DNA of 64,000 nucleotides, from positions 8,436 to 72,435 of the forward strand of contig DASSKC010000116.1 in the NCBI GenBank assembly GCA_035690885.1, read 5' to 3'. The first letter of the stretch is position 1. Each line of letters begins with the position of its first letter. A model generated the notes under the pieces. It was given only the letters and a program-made list of their open reading frames with translations. It ran no database searches and had not been told where the DNA came from. This DNA is from Oleiagrimonas sp035690885 (GTDB taxonomy: Bacteria; Pseudomonadota; Gammaproteobacteria; Xanthomonadales; Rhodanobacteraceae). Positions 10,159 to 18,791 of this stretch are shown here, one piece after another. The position numbers and the translations under genes are program-made.

Positions 10159-10839
10159 TCAGTCTGCGTCCGGCGCTGAAAGCAGACGCGAGAGCGGCCA
10201 TTGCGCAAGCTCGCCGATGGTCTCGACCGCGTGATCGGCGTGGTAACCGCGCGCGTGCTCGGGTTTGGCGTAATGCCCCTGACGCACGAAAACCGTGGTC
10301 ACGCGCTCGCCCCATTGCGCCTTGACCGCATCAAGCAGCCGCACCTTGTCGTCGACCAGCACGTAGTGTCGCGCCGGGATGCGCCGGGCGATGTCGTCCA
10401 GCTGCTCCTGCTTGTGCTGGTAAATCAGCACGCGCCCATCGACCGCTCGCCACAAACCCGAGCGGGTGATCTTGCGCGGCTGCAACACCGCGTCACCATC
10501 GGAGACGATGGCCGTCGGTCCGTGCGCACCCAGTTGCTCCAGCAGTGCAAGCGCGCCGGGATACAGTTGCTCGGCAAACGGGTAGTCAAGCAGCAGCGCC
10601 GCCGCCGGCAGCCAGCGCGGATGGCGCCCCTCCGCTTCCCAGCAACGCTGGAACGTGCGCAAAAAATCGGAGTGACCAAGCTCCTCGCGCAGCGCTTCGT
10701 AATGCTTCCAGTAGGCGTCGCTGGCGCCGTCATGCACGGTGTCGTCGAGCATCGTGCCCAGCTCGCGCTTGATCGCGTCGTTGTCGAGCAGGGTGTTGTC
10801 GACGTCGAACAGAAAAGCGGCGGCGGGTGTGGCGTTCAT
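10159..10839 (-). CDS. HAD family hydrolase
   Basis: A 226-residue haloacid-dehalogenase-type phosphatase. Motif I is FLFDVDNTLLDND at the N-terminus. Motif II lies in AIVSDGDAVLQPRKI, Lys motif III follows, and motif IV is HYVLVDDKVRLLD. A helical cap is inserted between motifs I and II. The substrate is unknown. ATG 10839 places motif I at residues 8-16. The longer open frame upstream is rich in Ser/Ala without structure and is not part of the protein. It lies 117 bases downstream of the SLC13 permease on the same strand. Confidence 0.85.
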   Translation of the reverse strand: MNATPAAAFLFDVDNTLLDNDAIKRELGTMLDDTVHDGASDAYWKHYEALREELGHSDFLRTFQRCWEAEGRHPRWLPAAALLLDYPFAEQLYPGALALLEQLGAHGPTAIVSDGDAVLQPRKITRSGLWRAVDGRVLIYQHKQEQLDDIARRIPARHYVLVDDKVRLLDAVKAQWGERVTTVFVRQGHYAKPEHARGYHADHAVETIGELAQWPLSRLLSAPDAD

Positions 10840-10956
10840 GGGCGGGCTCTGGTCGGGGATCGATTGCGGAGAGGCGTTTGGTGCTCGCGCGTTTGCACCA
10901 CAAGTGGAGTCTGACGACGCCTGCGCGGAGTCAATCAGGGAGTCCCCAGCGTGCAC

Positions 10957-12756
10957 TTACTGGTCGCTCCACACCAGTGGTGCCAACCAGGCCATGACCA
11001 CGCCGAGCATGATGGTCAGCGGTGTGCCCACACGCACGAAATCGATAAAACGGTAGTTGCCGGGCTCGTAGACAAGCAAGTTGCCGTGGTGGCCGATCGG
11101 CGTCAGGAACGCGGCCACGGCACCCATGGCAACGCTGAAGACCATGGCAAAAGGTGAGATGTGCAGCAATCCGGCCATGCCCAGCGCGATGGGTCCCAGC
11201 AGGATGGTGGTGGCGGTGTCGGAAAGGATTTGCGTGAATACCGCGGCGGTCAAAAACAACGCCAGAAGCACCCAGTGTGGCGACCAGCCGGACAAAAAGG
11301 CCGACAATGCATTGGCAAACAATTGCGCGGTGCCGGTCTTGTCCATTGCCAACCCCAGCGGAATGGCGCCGGCGATAAACACGAACAGCCGTATTTCCAC
11401 CGACTCGTAGGCCTGTCTCAGACTCAGGCAACGGCTGACCACCATGGCGATGGCGCCCCCCATGAACGCGATGGTCACCGGGACCACACCGCTGGCCGCG
11501 CCGATCACGCTCAGCGTCATGATCAGTGCGGCCAGCCAACCACGGCCACGCACCGGCGCATTGCCCGAAAACGGCACCAGCAGCAAAAAAGAGGGTTCGT
11601 TTGCAAGCTGGTCCAGCGCGTCCTTGTCGCCCCACAGCACGACCAGGTCACCGCCTTGCAGCTTGATCCTGGACAGCTCCTTGCGGATAAAACCACGCTT
11701 GCGCCACAGACCGACCACCACCACGCCGTAGCGGCGTAAAAAGTCTACGGTGCCGATGGTTCTGCCGATCAATGGTGAGTCGGGTGCCACCACCGCCTGC
11801 ACCAGACGTTCGTCGTCATCGCCACGGCGGTGGCCGTCATTTTCGATTTCCTCGCCGTACTGCACCACCGCGCTCAACGCGAGACCTTGCTGCTTCTCCA
11901 GTCCTGCCAGCTCGTCCGGACTGGCGCGCACCAGCAACAAATCGCCGACGGCCAGTTGCTTGCGCATCCATGGCCGTTTGCGTGAGTGCCCGTGACGCAA
12001 CCAGTCCACCACCTGAAAGCGCTCCGCGTGCTCCTCACCAAACTTGCGCATGCTCTTGCCGGCGTGCGGCGATTCTTCCAGTACCACCAGCTCGGTGTAA
12101 TAACGTTCCAGGCGAAAGCGGTCTTCGCCGTCGTTTTTGCCCGCGTGGCTGGGTAGCAGCCAGCGACCCACCAGCAGCGCGTAGGCGGTACCGATCAACA
12201 CCAGCACGATGCCCATCGGCGCAATCGAAAAAATGCCGACATCGTGCGCGCCGCCGCGTTCGAGCAGCGAGCGGGCCACCAAAAAGGCCGGCGCGGCGAT
12301 CACCGTCATGGTGGTGCCCAGTGATGCGGCAAAGGCCATCGGCATCATCAACTGCGAGGCCGGCAGCTCGTGTGTGCGGTTGAGTTTCAAGATGACCGGC
12401 AACATCATTGCCGTCACCATCAAGTGGTGGCTGAAGGCGGCCATCAGTGCCACGCACGGCATGATCACCAGCAGCGCGCGCCAGACACTCTGGCCGGCCA
12501 TGCGTCCGATCCATTCGCCCAGCCGCGCGGTCAGGCCGGTTTGCGCCAGCCCGGCCGACAACACGAACATTGATGCCAGCAAAATCGCCGGGTCGCTGGA
12601 AAAACCCGACAGCGCATCGCTTGGCGAAAGCACGCCGGTAGCGGCCAGTGCCACCACGATGAGCACGCCGGTCAGGTCAATGCGCACCCATTCGGTGACC
12701 AGCAGCACGAGCGCCGCGGCCAGAATAACCAGAAACATGATCTGTTCGGGTTGCAT
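10957..12756 (-). CDS. SLC13/DASS family permease with TrkA-C domains
   Basis: A 599-residue inner-membrane protein with about ten hydrophobic segments in two halves around a cytoplasmic insert of two RCK/TrkA-C-like domains (central part, with motifs such as GDLLLVRASPDELAGLE and GGDLVVLWGDKDALDQL). This arrangement is typical of SLC13-type anion (sulfate or dicarboxylate) permeases annotated as citrate/sodium-sulfate symporter family. The C-terminal half ends with LTPIGHHGNLLVYEPG. The substrate cannot be told. The start at 12756 is chosen over the long upstream frame because it begins directly at the first membrane helix. The ribosome site is weak. Confidence 0.85.
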   Translation of the reverse strand: MQPEQIMFLVILAAALVLLVTEWVRIDLTGVLIVVALAATGVLSPSDALSGFSSDPAILLASMFVLSAGLAQTGLTARLGEWIGRMAGQSVWRALLVIMPCVALMAAFSHHLMVTAMMLPVILKLNRTHELPASQLMMPMAFAASLGTTMTVIAAPAFLVARSLLERGGAHDVGIFSIAPMGIVLVLIGTAYALLVGRWLLPSHAGKNDGEDRFRLERYYTELVVLEESPHAGKSMRKFGEEHAERFQVVDWLRHGHSRKRPWMRKQLAVGDLLLVRASPDELAGLEKQQGLALSAVVQYGEEIENDGHRRGDDDERLVQAVVAPDSPLIGRTIGTVDFLRRYGVVVVGLWRKRGFIRKELSRIKLQGGDLVVLWGDKDALDQLANEPSFLLLVPFSGNAPVRGRGWLAALIMTLSVIGAASGVVPVTIAFMGGAIAMVVSRCLSLRQAYESVEIRLFVFIAGAIPLGLAMDKTGTAQLFANALSAFLSGWSPHWVLLALFLTAAVFTQILSDTATTILLGPIALGMAGLLHISPFAMVFSVAMGAVAAFLTPIGHHGNLLVYEPGNYRFIDFVRVGTPLTIMLGVVMAWLAPLVWSDQ

Positions 12757-12963
12757 GCCGGGACACTTTTTCATCCAGCGCTGGCGGCAGCGTGTTGCAG
12801 GCCGGAATCGGGCGCCAGCGAATCGCCCTTGGCCTACCTCGCATGGTCCCTGAGCTGCCACTGCCGCGCAAGTGTCACGCACGCTGATTTTCACCCGTGC
12901 AATGGCCGCACAGTGTCAAGTTGGCTTGCGAGGTCGGATGGCAGTCAAACGAGGCCAGTGAAA

Positions 12964-13039
12964 TGGTGGCCAGACCTGGAATCGAACCAGGGACACATGG
13001 ATTTTCAATCCATTGCTCTACCAACTGAGCTATCTGGCC
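12964..13039 (-). tRNA. tRNA-Phe (GAA)
   Basis: The complement folds into a complete cloverleaf of 76 nt: acceptor GGCCAGA paired with TCTGGCC, D-loop AGCTCAGTTGGTAGAGC, anticodon stem TGGAT/ATCCA with loop reading GAA, and T-arm CCTGGTTCGATTCCAGG. The 3' CCA is encoded. The GAA anticodon reads Phe UUC/UUU. Confidence 0.97.
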
Positions 13040-13102
13040 ACTGACCGCGCGCCACGTTGCGTGGCGGGGAGCCGCGTATTAGAGCGGCTATGCGCGCGCG
13101 CG

Positions 13103-13378
13103 TCAAGCCGCCTCGGGCGGGGTGAAGCCCGGCGGCGGGGCCGATCCTTCGCCAAACAGGAACTTGCGCATCTCCGCGGCGAGAAATTCACGCGCCTTGG
13201 GGTCGAGCGGATTGATGCGGTTTTCGTTGATCAGCGTGGTTTGGTGGGCCATCCACTGGTCCCATGCTTCACGCGAGATTTCGTTGTAAATGCGTTTGCC
13301 CAGCTCGCCGGGCCAGGGGGCGAAATCCAGGCCTTCGGCGTCGCGGTCGAGTTTGGCGCAATGCACGGTGCGGGTCAT
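13103..13378 (-). CDS. yggX: Fe(2+)-trafficking / oxidative damage protection protein YggX
   Basis: A 91-residue cytoplasmic protein of the YggX family. It has the conserved N-terminus RTVHCAKL with its single Cys, the GLDFAPWPGELGKRI segment and ISREAWDQWMAHQTTLINE. The family protects Fe-S clusters and may carry Fe(II). It lies directly downstream of mutY, an Fe-S DNA glycosylase, as in E. coli; a REP pair separates the two. ATG 13378 has GGAG about 7 bases upstream. The long upstream frame extension only reads through the repeat. Confidence 0.95.
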   Translation of the reverse strand: MTRTVHCAKLDRDAEGLDFAPWPGELGKRIYNEISREAWDQWMAHQTTLINENRINPLDPKAREFLAAEMRKFLFGEGSAPPPGFTPPEAA

Positions 13379-13405
13379 TTCGATCTCCACTTCGATGATG
13401 TTGCC

Positions 13406-13483
13406 GTAGGAGCGCACCCTGTGCGCGATTGCGTCGAGGTTCGTTGAAACCGTAAACCCGTCGCGCACAGGGTGCGCTCCTAC
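13406..13483. repeat. REP pair, GTAGGAGCGCACCCTGTGCGCGA family
   Basis: The arms 13406-13428 and 13461-13483 form a perfect 23-bp inverted repeat between mutY and yggX. On the minus strand the right arm begins GTAGGAGCGCACC, and its TAG is the mutY stop codon. A single degenerate arm of the same family occurs at 38282-38303. Confidence 0.9.
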
Positions 13484-14508
13484 AGATGGTGTTGCAGCAG
13501 GGTGCGCACGGGGGCGGGCAGGCCCAGGTCTCGGATTTGCTCGCGTGTGCACCAGCGCGTGTGGTCATTATCGGCGATCGCCGGTGCGTGTGTCGCCTTG
13601 GCGAACAGCAGCGGGGACACTTCGAGACGGTAATGGCTGAACGTGTGCGTGAATGCTGGCAGTGGTTGCGGTTGGTCGACGCGTGCGTGCTGCCCGGCTT
13701 CCCTTGAAGCGCTTTGCGGGTCATCGGCTTCGGGCAGGCTCCAAAGTCCGGCCCAGACGCCTTGCGGGCCGCGTTTTTGCAGCAGTACGCGCTGCTGCGT
13801 GTCATGGATGAGCAGCATCACGGTGTGTCGTGTGGGCAGCTTTTTGGTGGGGCGGCGTTCCGGCAACTCGCTGGTGAGCCCGTCGCGCCTGGCTACGCAT
13901 GTGGCTGCCAGTGGACAGCTCGTGCATCGCGGGTTGGCGCGGGTGCAGACCGTCGCGCCCAGATCCATGATGGCCTGGGTGTAGTCGGCCACGCGTGCGC
14001 GCGGGGTGTGTCGTTGGGCGTGTTGCCACAGCTGTTTTTCCACGGCGCCGGTGCCGGGATAGCCGCGCACGCCGTGGTAGCGCGCCAGCACGCGTTTGAC
14101 GTTACCGTCGAGGATGGCGAAGTGCTGGTCGTGTGCTTGCGCGAGGATGGCGCCGGCGGTGGAGCGGCCGATGCCGGGCAAGGCGAGCAGGGCGTCGAAA
14201 TCGCTCGGCAAGGCGCCGCCATGTTGTTGCATGCAGATGTGCGCGGCGCGGTGGATGAAACGCGCGCGGCGGTAGTAACCCAGACCCGACCACAACGCCA
14301 ATACCTGGTCTTCGTGCGCATCGGCCAGATCCGGCAGTGTCGGCAGTGCCGACACGAAGCGCTGGAAGTAGGGGATGACGGTGGCGACCTGGGTCTGCTG
14401 CAGCATTACCTCGGACAGCCACACGCGGTAGGCGCTGCGCGGGTGCTGCCACGGCAGGTCGTGGCGGCCGTGGACGTCGTGCCATGACAGCAGGCGTTCG
14501 GCGATCAT
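13480..14508 (-). CDS. mutY: A/G-specific adenine DNA glycosylase MutY
   Basis: A 342-residue base-excision repair enzyme that removes A opposite 8-oxoG. It has catalytic Glu33 in SEVMLQQTQ, the helix-hairpin-helix LPGIGRSTAGA (110-120), Asp134 in ILDGNVKRV, and the Fe-S cluster ligands Cys188, Cys195, Cys198 and Cys204 (C-x6-C-x2-C-x5-C). A NUDIX-like 8-oxoG recognition domain fills residues about 225-342. The start overlaps the stop of the upstream AsmA-like gene as ATGA, so translation is probably coupled. The stop TAG is contributed by a REP arm, so the C-terminus ends HHL just where the repeat begins. Confidence 0.97.
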   Translation of the reverse strand: MIAERLLSWHDVHGRHDLPWQHPRSAYRVWLSEVMLQQTQVATVIPYFQRFVSALPTLPDLADAHEDQVLALWSGLGYYRRARFIHRAAHICMQQHGGALPSDFDALLALPGIGRSTAGAILAQAHDQHFAILDGNVKRVLARYHGVRGYPGTGAVEKQLWQHAQRHTPRARVADYTQAIMDLGATVCTRANPRCTSCPLAATCVARRDGLTSELPERRPTKKLPTRHTVMLLIHDTQQRVLLQKRGPQGVWAGLWSLPEADDPQSASREAGQHARVDQPQPLPAFTHTFSHYRLEVSPLLFAKATHAPAIADNDHTRWCTREQIRDLGLPAPVRTLLQHHL

Positions 14509-15557
14509 GGTTTGGCGGTCGTGCTGGTCGCCGTGGCCGGTGCGCTGCTGGCGACCGCCGCGCCCATGCGGATGTGCAGCCCCTGGATGCGGGTGCCGCC
14601 GACAGTGATGTCCCTGGCGTTGATGGTGCCGTTGGCCGGTGGCACGGACAGGCCGGTGGCGAGGGCCTCGCCGTTGCTGACGGTTTGCCACCAGTCGACC
14701 AGACGCGATGGCGACATGTCCACGTCGGCGTCCAGGCCGGGGCCCTCGAGCTTGAGATGGAACATGAGCGGCGCCTGGCCGGTGGCCGGTTCGAGCGCCA
14801 GCGCCAGGTCGTAGGTGCGGTGGTTGCTGCGCACGAGTGTGCCGGCAAGCGTCATGGCCACGTCGGCACCACCGCGCCACGTGGCCTTTCCGTCGAGTGT
14901 GCATGACAAGCCGGAGGGGCCGGATGCGGTGATGTGGATGTTGTCCAGCGTGATGGCGTTGTCGTGCACGTGCGGTGTCATCAACAGGGTCAACGTGGTC
15001 GGGGCGCCGTCGGCGGTGGCCGCGCTCAATTGCAGGCTGAAGATATGACCGGGTACGAGCGGCCCGGTTTCGAGGTGGATGTCGTCGAGCAAAAGGTCGC
15101 TGCCGCGCGCCAGTGACCCGTGGCTGATGCGGATGCCGGCATTGATGTGCGGCAAGGTCGGCGTGCCGCCTTTGCCCTTGTTCATTTGTGCCAGCACCGG
15201 TCCGAGTTGGGCCAGGTTGATGCGCGGCGCGTCCAGTTCAAGGCGGGTGATGGTGGTGGGGCCACCGAGCAGCGCGCTCCATGGCAGTACCAGTCGCGCG
15301 CGTGCCGCGACCAGCACGGGGCGGTTGTCGACGGACAGGGTCAGGCCGTGCAGCATCAGTGCCGGTTGCGGCCACAGTGTCGGCTCGGCCGGCGCACTCA
15401 ATGTCAGCACCAGGCCGGCCTGGCGAGCCTGGGTGCGCAGCACGCTGGTGAAGCGCTCCGGCTGCAGCAACAGGTATACCGCCAGTATCGCGGCCAGCAC
15501 GATCATGGCCAGGAAGACGGCGATGGCGAGCAATGTCAGGCGAGTGCGTCGCTGCAT
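14505..15557 (-). CDS. AsmA family protein
   Basis: A 350-residue protein with one N-terminal membrane anchor (residues about 7-32, LTLLAIAVFLAMIVLAAILA) followed by a long beta-rich periplasmic region typical of AsmA/YhdP-type proteins, which are linked to outer-membrane lipid traffic. The LDAPRINLAQL segment resembles the AsmA pattern. It is short for the family, which often exceeds 600 residues. It overlaps mutY by 4 bases and is translated first in the asmA-mutY-yggX order. The precise function is not visible in the sequence. Confidence 0.7.
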   Translation of the reverse strand: MQRRTRLTLLAIAVFLAMIVLAAILAVYLLLQPERFTSVLRTQARQAGLVLTLSAPAEPTLWPQPALMLHGLTLSVDNRPVLVAARARLVLPWSALLGGPTTITRLELDAPRINLAQLGPVLAQMNKGKGGTPTLPHINAGIRISHGSLARGSDLLLDDIHLETGPLVPGHIFSLQLSAATADGAPTTLTLLMTPHVHDNAITLDNIHITASGPSGLSCTLDGKATWRGGADVAMTLAGTLVRSNHRTYDLALALEPATGQAPLMFHLKLEGPGLDADVDMSPSRLVDWWQTVSNGEALATGLSVPPANGTINARDITVGGTRIQGLHIRMGAAVASSAPATATSTTAKP

Positions 15558-15669
15558 GGTGGCATTGTGACGAGGTCGTGGGTCAAGACGGAGTGTGGCA
15601 CGGATAATGCCAATCCTCGTCTCAGGGGCGATTCACGTTTGCGCGCCCGGGCCCCCTGGTGCGCAGGCC

Positions 15670-15694
15670 GGCGCGGCAACCTTGTTGCCGCGCC
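15670..15694. other. 11-bp stem-loop downstream of ftsY
   Basis: GGCGCGGCAAC pairs with GTTGCCGCGCC around a 3-base loop, starting about 9 bases after the ftsY stop. A short T-tract (GTTTT) lies on the plus-strand side, but no plus-strand gene ends there. For ftsY it would be a T-less hairpin. It is probably a 3'-end element. Confidence 0.5.
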
Positions 15695-15703
15695 GTTTTC
15701 ATT

Positions 15704-16858
15704 TCAGGCGTCGTCACCGAGTGACGCCGGCAGCAATCCGTCGACAAAGGCATGTGCGTCGAACGGGCGCAAGTCCTCGATGCCTTCACCCAGACCCACG
15801 TAGCGAATCGGCAGGCCGAACTCACGCGCCAGTGCGAACACCACGCCGCCCTTGGCGGTGCCGTCCAGCTTGGTCACGACCAGACCGGTCACGCCGACTG
15901 CCTCGCGGAACTGGCGCAGCTGGTTGATGGCATTCTGGCCGGTGGTGCCGTCCATGATCATCAGGACTTCGTGCGGTGCATCCGCGTCGAGCTTTTTCAT
16001 CACGCGCACGACCTTGGTCAACTCGTCCATCAGACCGGACTGGGTATGCAGGCGACCGGCGGTGTCGGCGATGAGCACATCGCAGCCGCGTGCACGCGCG
16101 GCGTCGAGCGCATCGTAGATGACGCTGGCCGAATCGGCGCCCTGGCCCTGGGCCATGACCGGCACCTGGTTGCGCTCGCCCCAGGTTTTCAGTTGTTCGA
16201 CGGCGGCGGCGCGAAAGGTGTCGCCGGCGGCCAGCAACAGCTTGTGTCCGGCCTCGCGATAGCGGTGGGTGAGCTTGCCGATGGTGGTGGTCTTGCCGAC
16301 GCCGTTGACGCCGACCACCAGTAGCACGAACGGTGTGTCGGTGCCGATTTCCAGCGGTTGTTCGACCGGCTTGAGCTGATCGATCAGGGCCTTGCGCAGC
16401 GCGTCGAGCAGAGCGTCGGCATCGGCGAATTCGCGCTTGTGCATGCGTGCGCGCAGGCTTTCGACCAGTTCCATGCTGGCGTTGACGCCGACGTCGGCCG
16501 TGATCAGCACCGTTTCCAGTTCATCGAGCAGGGCATCGTCAAGTTTGGGGTGGCGTGCGAACAGCGATGACAGGCCGCGCGCAAAGCCACTGCCGGACAG
16601 CCGCCCGCGCCAGCCGCGGCGCGGCGACGCCGCGACCGCCTCCGATTCCGGCTCCGCTGTCTGCGTTTCCGCTTCGACGACGACTGGCGTGTCGGGTGTG
16701 TCGGGCGTTGCGGTCGCCTGTGACGGTTCGGGCGCTTCGGGCGTCTCCGGCGTCGCAACCGGCGCGTCCGTTTGCTCGGCGTCCGCGGACCGCTCGGTTT
16801 CGTCGGTCGGCTTGCCGTTATCCTTTCGGGAGTCTTTTTTCTTCCAGAACTTGAGCAT
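15704..16858 (-). CDS. ftsY: Signal recognition particle receptor FtsY
   Basis: A 384-residue SRP GTPase that docks ribosome-SRP complexes at the inner membrane. Residues 1-80 are an acidic, low-complexity A domain beginning LKFWKKKD. The N domain covers about 95-165, and the G domain follows with P-loop VGVNGVGKTTT (182-192), DTAGRLHTQ and TKLDGTAKGG. Start 16858 gives the usual short basic/aromatic N-terminus. It is divergent from rsmD with 84 bases between them. In E. coli rsmD and ftsY are also neighbours. Confidence 0.97.
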   Translation of the reverse strand: MLKFWKKKDSRKDNGKPTDETERSADAEQTDAPVATPETPEAPEPSQATATPDTPDTPVVVEAETQTAEPESEAVAASPRRGWRGRLSGSGFARGLSSLFARHPKLDDALLDELETVLITADVGVNASMELVESLRARMHKREFADADALLDALRKALIDQLKPVEQPLEIGTDTPFVLLVVGVNGVGKTTTIGKLTHRYREAGHKLLLAAGDTFRAAAVEQLKTWGERNQVPVMAQGQGADSASVIYDALDAARARGCDVLIADTAGRLHTQSGLMDELTKVVRVMKKLDADAPHEVLMIMDGTTGQNAINQLRQFREAVGVTGLVVTKLDGTAKGGVVFALAREFGLPIRYVGLGEGIEDLRPFDAHAFVDGLLPASLGDDA

Positions 16859-16942
16859 GGAGAGGTCAGCGAGGGTGATTCGGGACGATATGCTAGCACC
16901 GGCGGGGCATGGCTCCCCTGCCGGCATTTCGGGGGTTGCGTC

Positions 16943-17548
16943 ATGGCGCGCGTGAAAAGCAGGGTCCGCCGCGGCGCGGCGCCCGGCCGCGTCCGCATCA
17001 TCGCCGGACGTCTGCGCGGATCGGTGCTGGAGGTGCCGGATCGGCCCGGGCTGCGGCCGACCCCCAATCGTCTGCGCGAAACGTTGTTCAACTGGTTGCA
17101 GCCGGCGCTGCCCGGTGCCCGTTGCCTGGACCTGTTCGCCGGCAGTGGCGCGCTCGGTATCGAGGCGTTGTCACGGGGTGCCGGTGCGGTGCAGCTGGTC
17201 GAGCGCGATGCCGGGCTGGCCGAGGCGCTGCGAGTCAATCTGCAACGTCTGGGGCCGGGGCTGGATGCGTGCGTGCATGGCGGCGATGCTACCGGGTTTC
17301 TTGATGCGGCGGACGCGGCGCCGTTCGACATCGTGTTCGTCGACCCGCCGTTTGCCGCCGAGCTGTGGGAGCCGGTGAGCGCACGGCTGGAAGCCGGCGG
17401 CTGGTTGGCACCGCAGGCACTGATTTACCTGGAAATGCCGGCGACCATGCATGTGACCGTGCCGTCGGCATGGAACATCGAGCGCGACAAGTGCGTGGGC
17501 GATGTGCGCGCGCTGCTGTATCGACGCCGGCCTGATCCGTTAAGCTAG
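16943..17548 (+). CDS. rsmD: 16S rRNA (guanine-966 N2)-methyltransferase RsmD
   Basis: A 201-residue SAM-dependent methyltransferase. It has the RsmD N-terminal RIIAGRLRG...LRPTPNRLRETLFNWL region, SAM motif LDLFAGSGALGIEALSRGA, the acidic VERD following it and the catalytic DPPF motif. It modifies G966 in helix 31 of 16S rRNA. ATG 16943 removes about 57 meaningless upstream codons. It is followed 18 bases later by coaD, as in many proteobacteria. Confidence 0.96.
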   Translation: MARVKSRVRRGAAPGRVRIIAGRLRGSVLEVPDRPGLRPTPNRLRETLFNWLQPALPGARCLDLFAGSGALGIEALSRGAGAVQLVERDAGLAEALRVNLQRLGPGLDACVHGGDATGFLDAADAAPFDIVFVDPPFAAELWEPVSARLEAGGWLAPQALIYLEMPATMHVTVPSAWNIERDKCVGDVRALLYRRRPDPLS

Positions 17549-17566
17549 TCGGCCTGCTGGCTTGAC

Positions 17567-18082
17567 ATGGCAATCATGGCTGACAAATCCGATCGCACGG
17601 GGCGGGTAGCGGTCTATCCCGGCACTTTCGACCCCATTACCAACGGTCACGCCGACCTGGTGGCCCGCGCGGCGCCGCTGTTCGACCACATCGTGGTGGC
17701 CGTGGCCAAAAACAGTGGCAAGGGGCCCAGCTTCACCATGGACGAGCGGATCTCGCTGGCCCGTCTGGCGCTGGCCGACTTGCCGAATGTGGAAGTGCGT
17801 GGATTCGATACCTTGCTGGCGCATTTCGTCGCCGAGATCGGCGCCGACGTGATCCTGCGCGGTCTGCGCGCGGTGTCCGATTTCGAGCACGAGTTCCAGC
17901 TGGCCAGCATGAACCGGCATCTGATTCCCGAGGCCGAGACCTTGTTTCTGACCCCGGCCGAGCAGTACAGCTTCATTTCCTCGTCGTTGGTACGCGAGAT
18001 CGCCAGCCTGGGCGGCGATGTGTCCGGATTCGTGCATCCGGCGGTCCAGCACGCCATGCAGCAGCTGTGGCACAGCGATTGA
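17567..18082 (+). CDS. coaD: Phosphopantetheine adenylyltransferase
   Basis: A 171-residue enzyme that joins 4'-phosphopantetheine and ATP to make dephospho-CoA, the penultimate step of CoA synthesis. The nucleotidyltransferase signature YPGTFDPITNGH near the N-terminus contains the T/HxGH motif (TNGH), and the second signature ISSSLVREIA lies near residue 137. Neither ATG 17567 nor the in-frame ATG 17576 has a good ribosome site, and the spacing to rsmD suggests coupling. Length and motifs are standard. Confidence 0.96.
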   Translation: MAIMADKSDRTGRVAVYPGTFDPITNGHADLVARAAPLFDHIVVAVAKNSGKGPSFTMDERISLARLALADLPNVEVRGFDTLLAHFVAEIGADVILRGLRAVSDFEHEFQLASMNRHLIPEAETLFLTPAEQYSFISSSLVREIASLGGDVSGFVHPAVQHAMQQLWHSD

Positions 18083-18179
18083 CCGCGCCGTCCCCAAACT
18101 GCGCGACGAACCCGACACAACCGGGTAACATGTCCCGGAAACATCTTCCACCGTCCACGCTCACAGAAAGGTGAACCCC

Positions 18180-18686
18180 ATGCGCAAACTTGCCCTTGTC
18201 GCCGTCCTGGCCCTCGCCGGCACCCTGTCGCTTGCCGCTTGCAGCAACAACAATGCCGACAAGCAGCAAAATCAGCAGCAGGCGGTCCAGAAGGTGACCA
18301 AGCCGACCAATCCGAACAATACCGAGGCGTGGCAGAAGTATCTGTCGCAGGTGCTGGGTCAGCATTTGCAAGGCATGACCGCCAGCCGTCCGTACCCGTA
18401 CCTGATCCCGGCCGGCAGCAGTTCGGCGGCCAAGGCTGGGCGTCAACGCCAGTTGAACAACGTCACCGGCGTGGTGTTGCGCGGCGTCACGCCGGGCAAC
18501 CTGCTGGCCTTTGCCGGCCCCAGTTCGACCAAGACGGCCGATCTGGTCGTCAAGGCATTCCAGAAGGTTTCCCCGGGTGCGTTGAAGGGCGTGATCGTGC
18601 TGTTCATCGGAGACAAGGCGGACAAGGCGCGCGTTGGTGCGGTGGTCAAGCCGACCGGTGCCGAGTATCGCTTCGTCGCGATGTAA
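18180..18686 (+). CDS. Hypothetical lipoprotein
   Basis: A 168-residue protein with a type II signal peptide: basic start MRKL, a hydrophobic stretch, and lipobox LAAC with Cys21, followed by an Asn/Gln-rich linker. The rest is soluble and has the segment ASRPYPYLIPAG and a Lys-rich C-terminal half. I do not recognise the family. ATG 18180 has AAAGG 9 bases upstream. A GTG at 18171 is also in frame but overlaps the ribosome site. It stands alone between coaD and tgt. Confidence 0.75.
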   Translation: MRKLALVAVLALAGTLSLAACSNNNADKQQNQQQAVQKVTKPTNPNNTEAWQKYLSQVLGQHLQGMTASRPYPYLIPAGSSSAAKAGRQRQLNNVTGVVLRGVTPGNLLAFAGPSSTKTADLVVKAFQKVSPGALKGVIVLFIGDKADKARVGAVVKPTGAEYRFVAM

Positions 18687-18701
18687 GTTGGTTGAAAAGC
18701 A

Positions 18702-18726
18702 GGGACGAGGGGCTAGGGGCGAGGGG
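18702..18726 (+). other. Four-run G-quadruplex motif upstream of tgt
   Basis: Four G-runs (18702-18704, 18709-18712, 18716-18719, 18723-18726) are separated by loops of 4, 3 and 3 bases on the coding strand, 66 bases before the tgt start. A GCAGGGAC at 18700 also pairs with GTCCCTGC at 18771, so the leader could alternate between a stem and a quadruplex. Confidence 0.55.
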
Positions 18727-18791
18727 CGCGCATGTGGCAAGCCTTGGGGGTTGCCAGTGTCGTCCCTGGTCCCTGCATCAGAGAAGCATCC

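Noticed and set aside
13379..13552. N-terminal extension of yggX
   Set aside because: It only translates the REP pair. The YggX family starts at RTVHCAKL, and a ribosome site fits ATG 13378.
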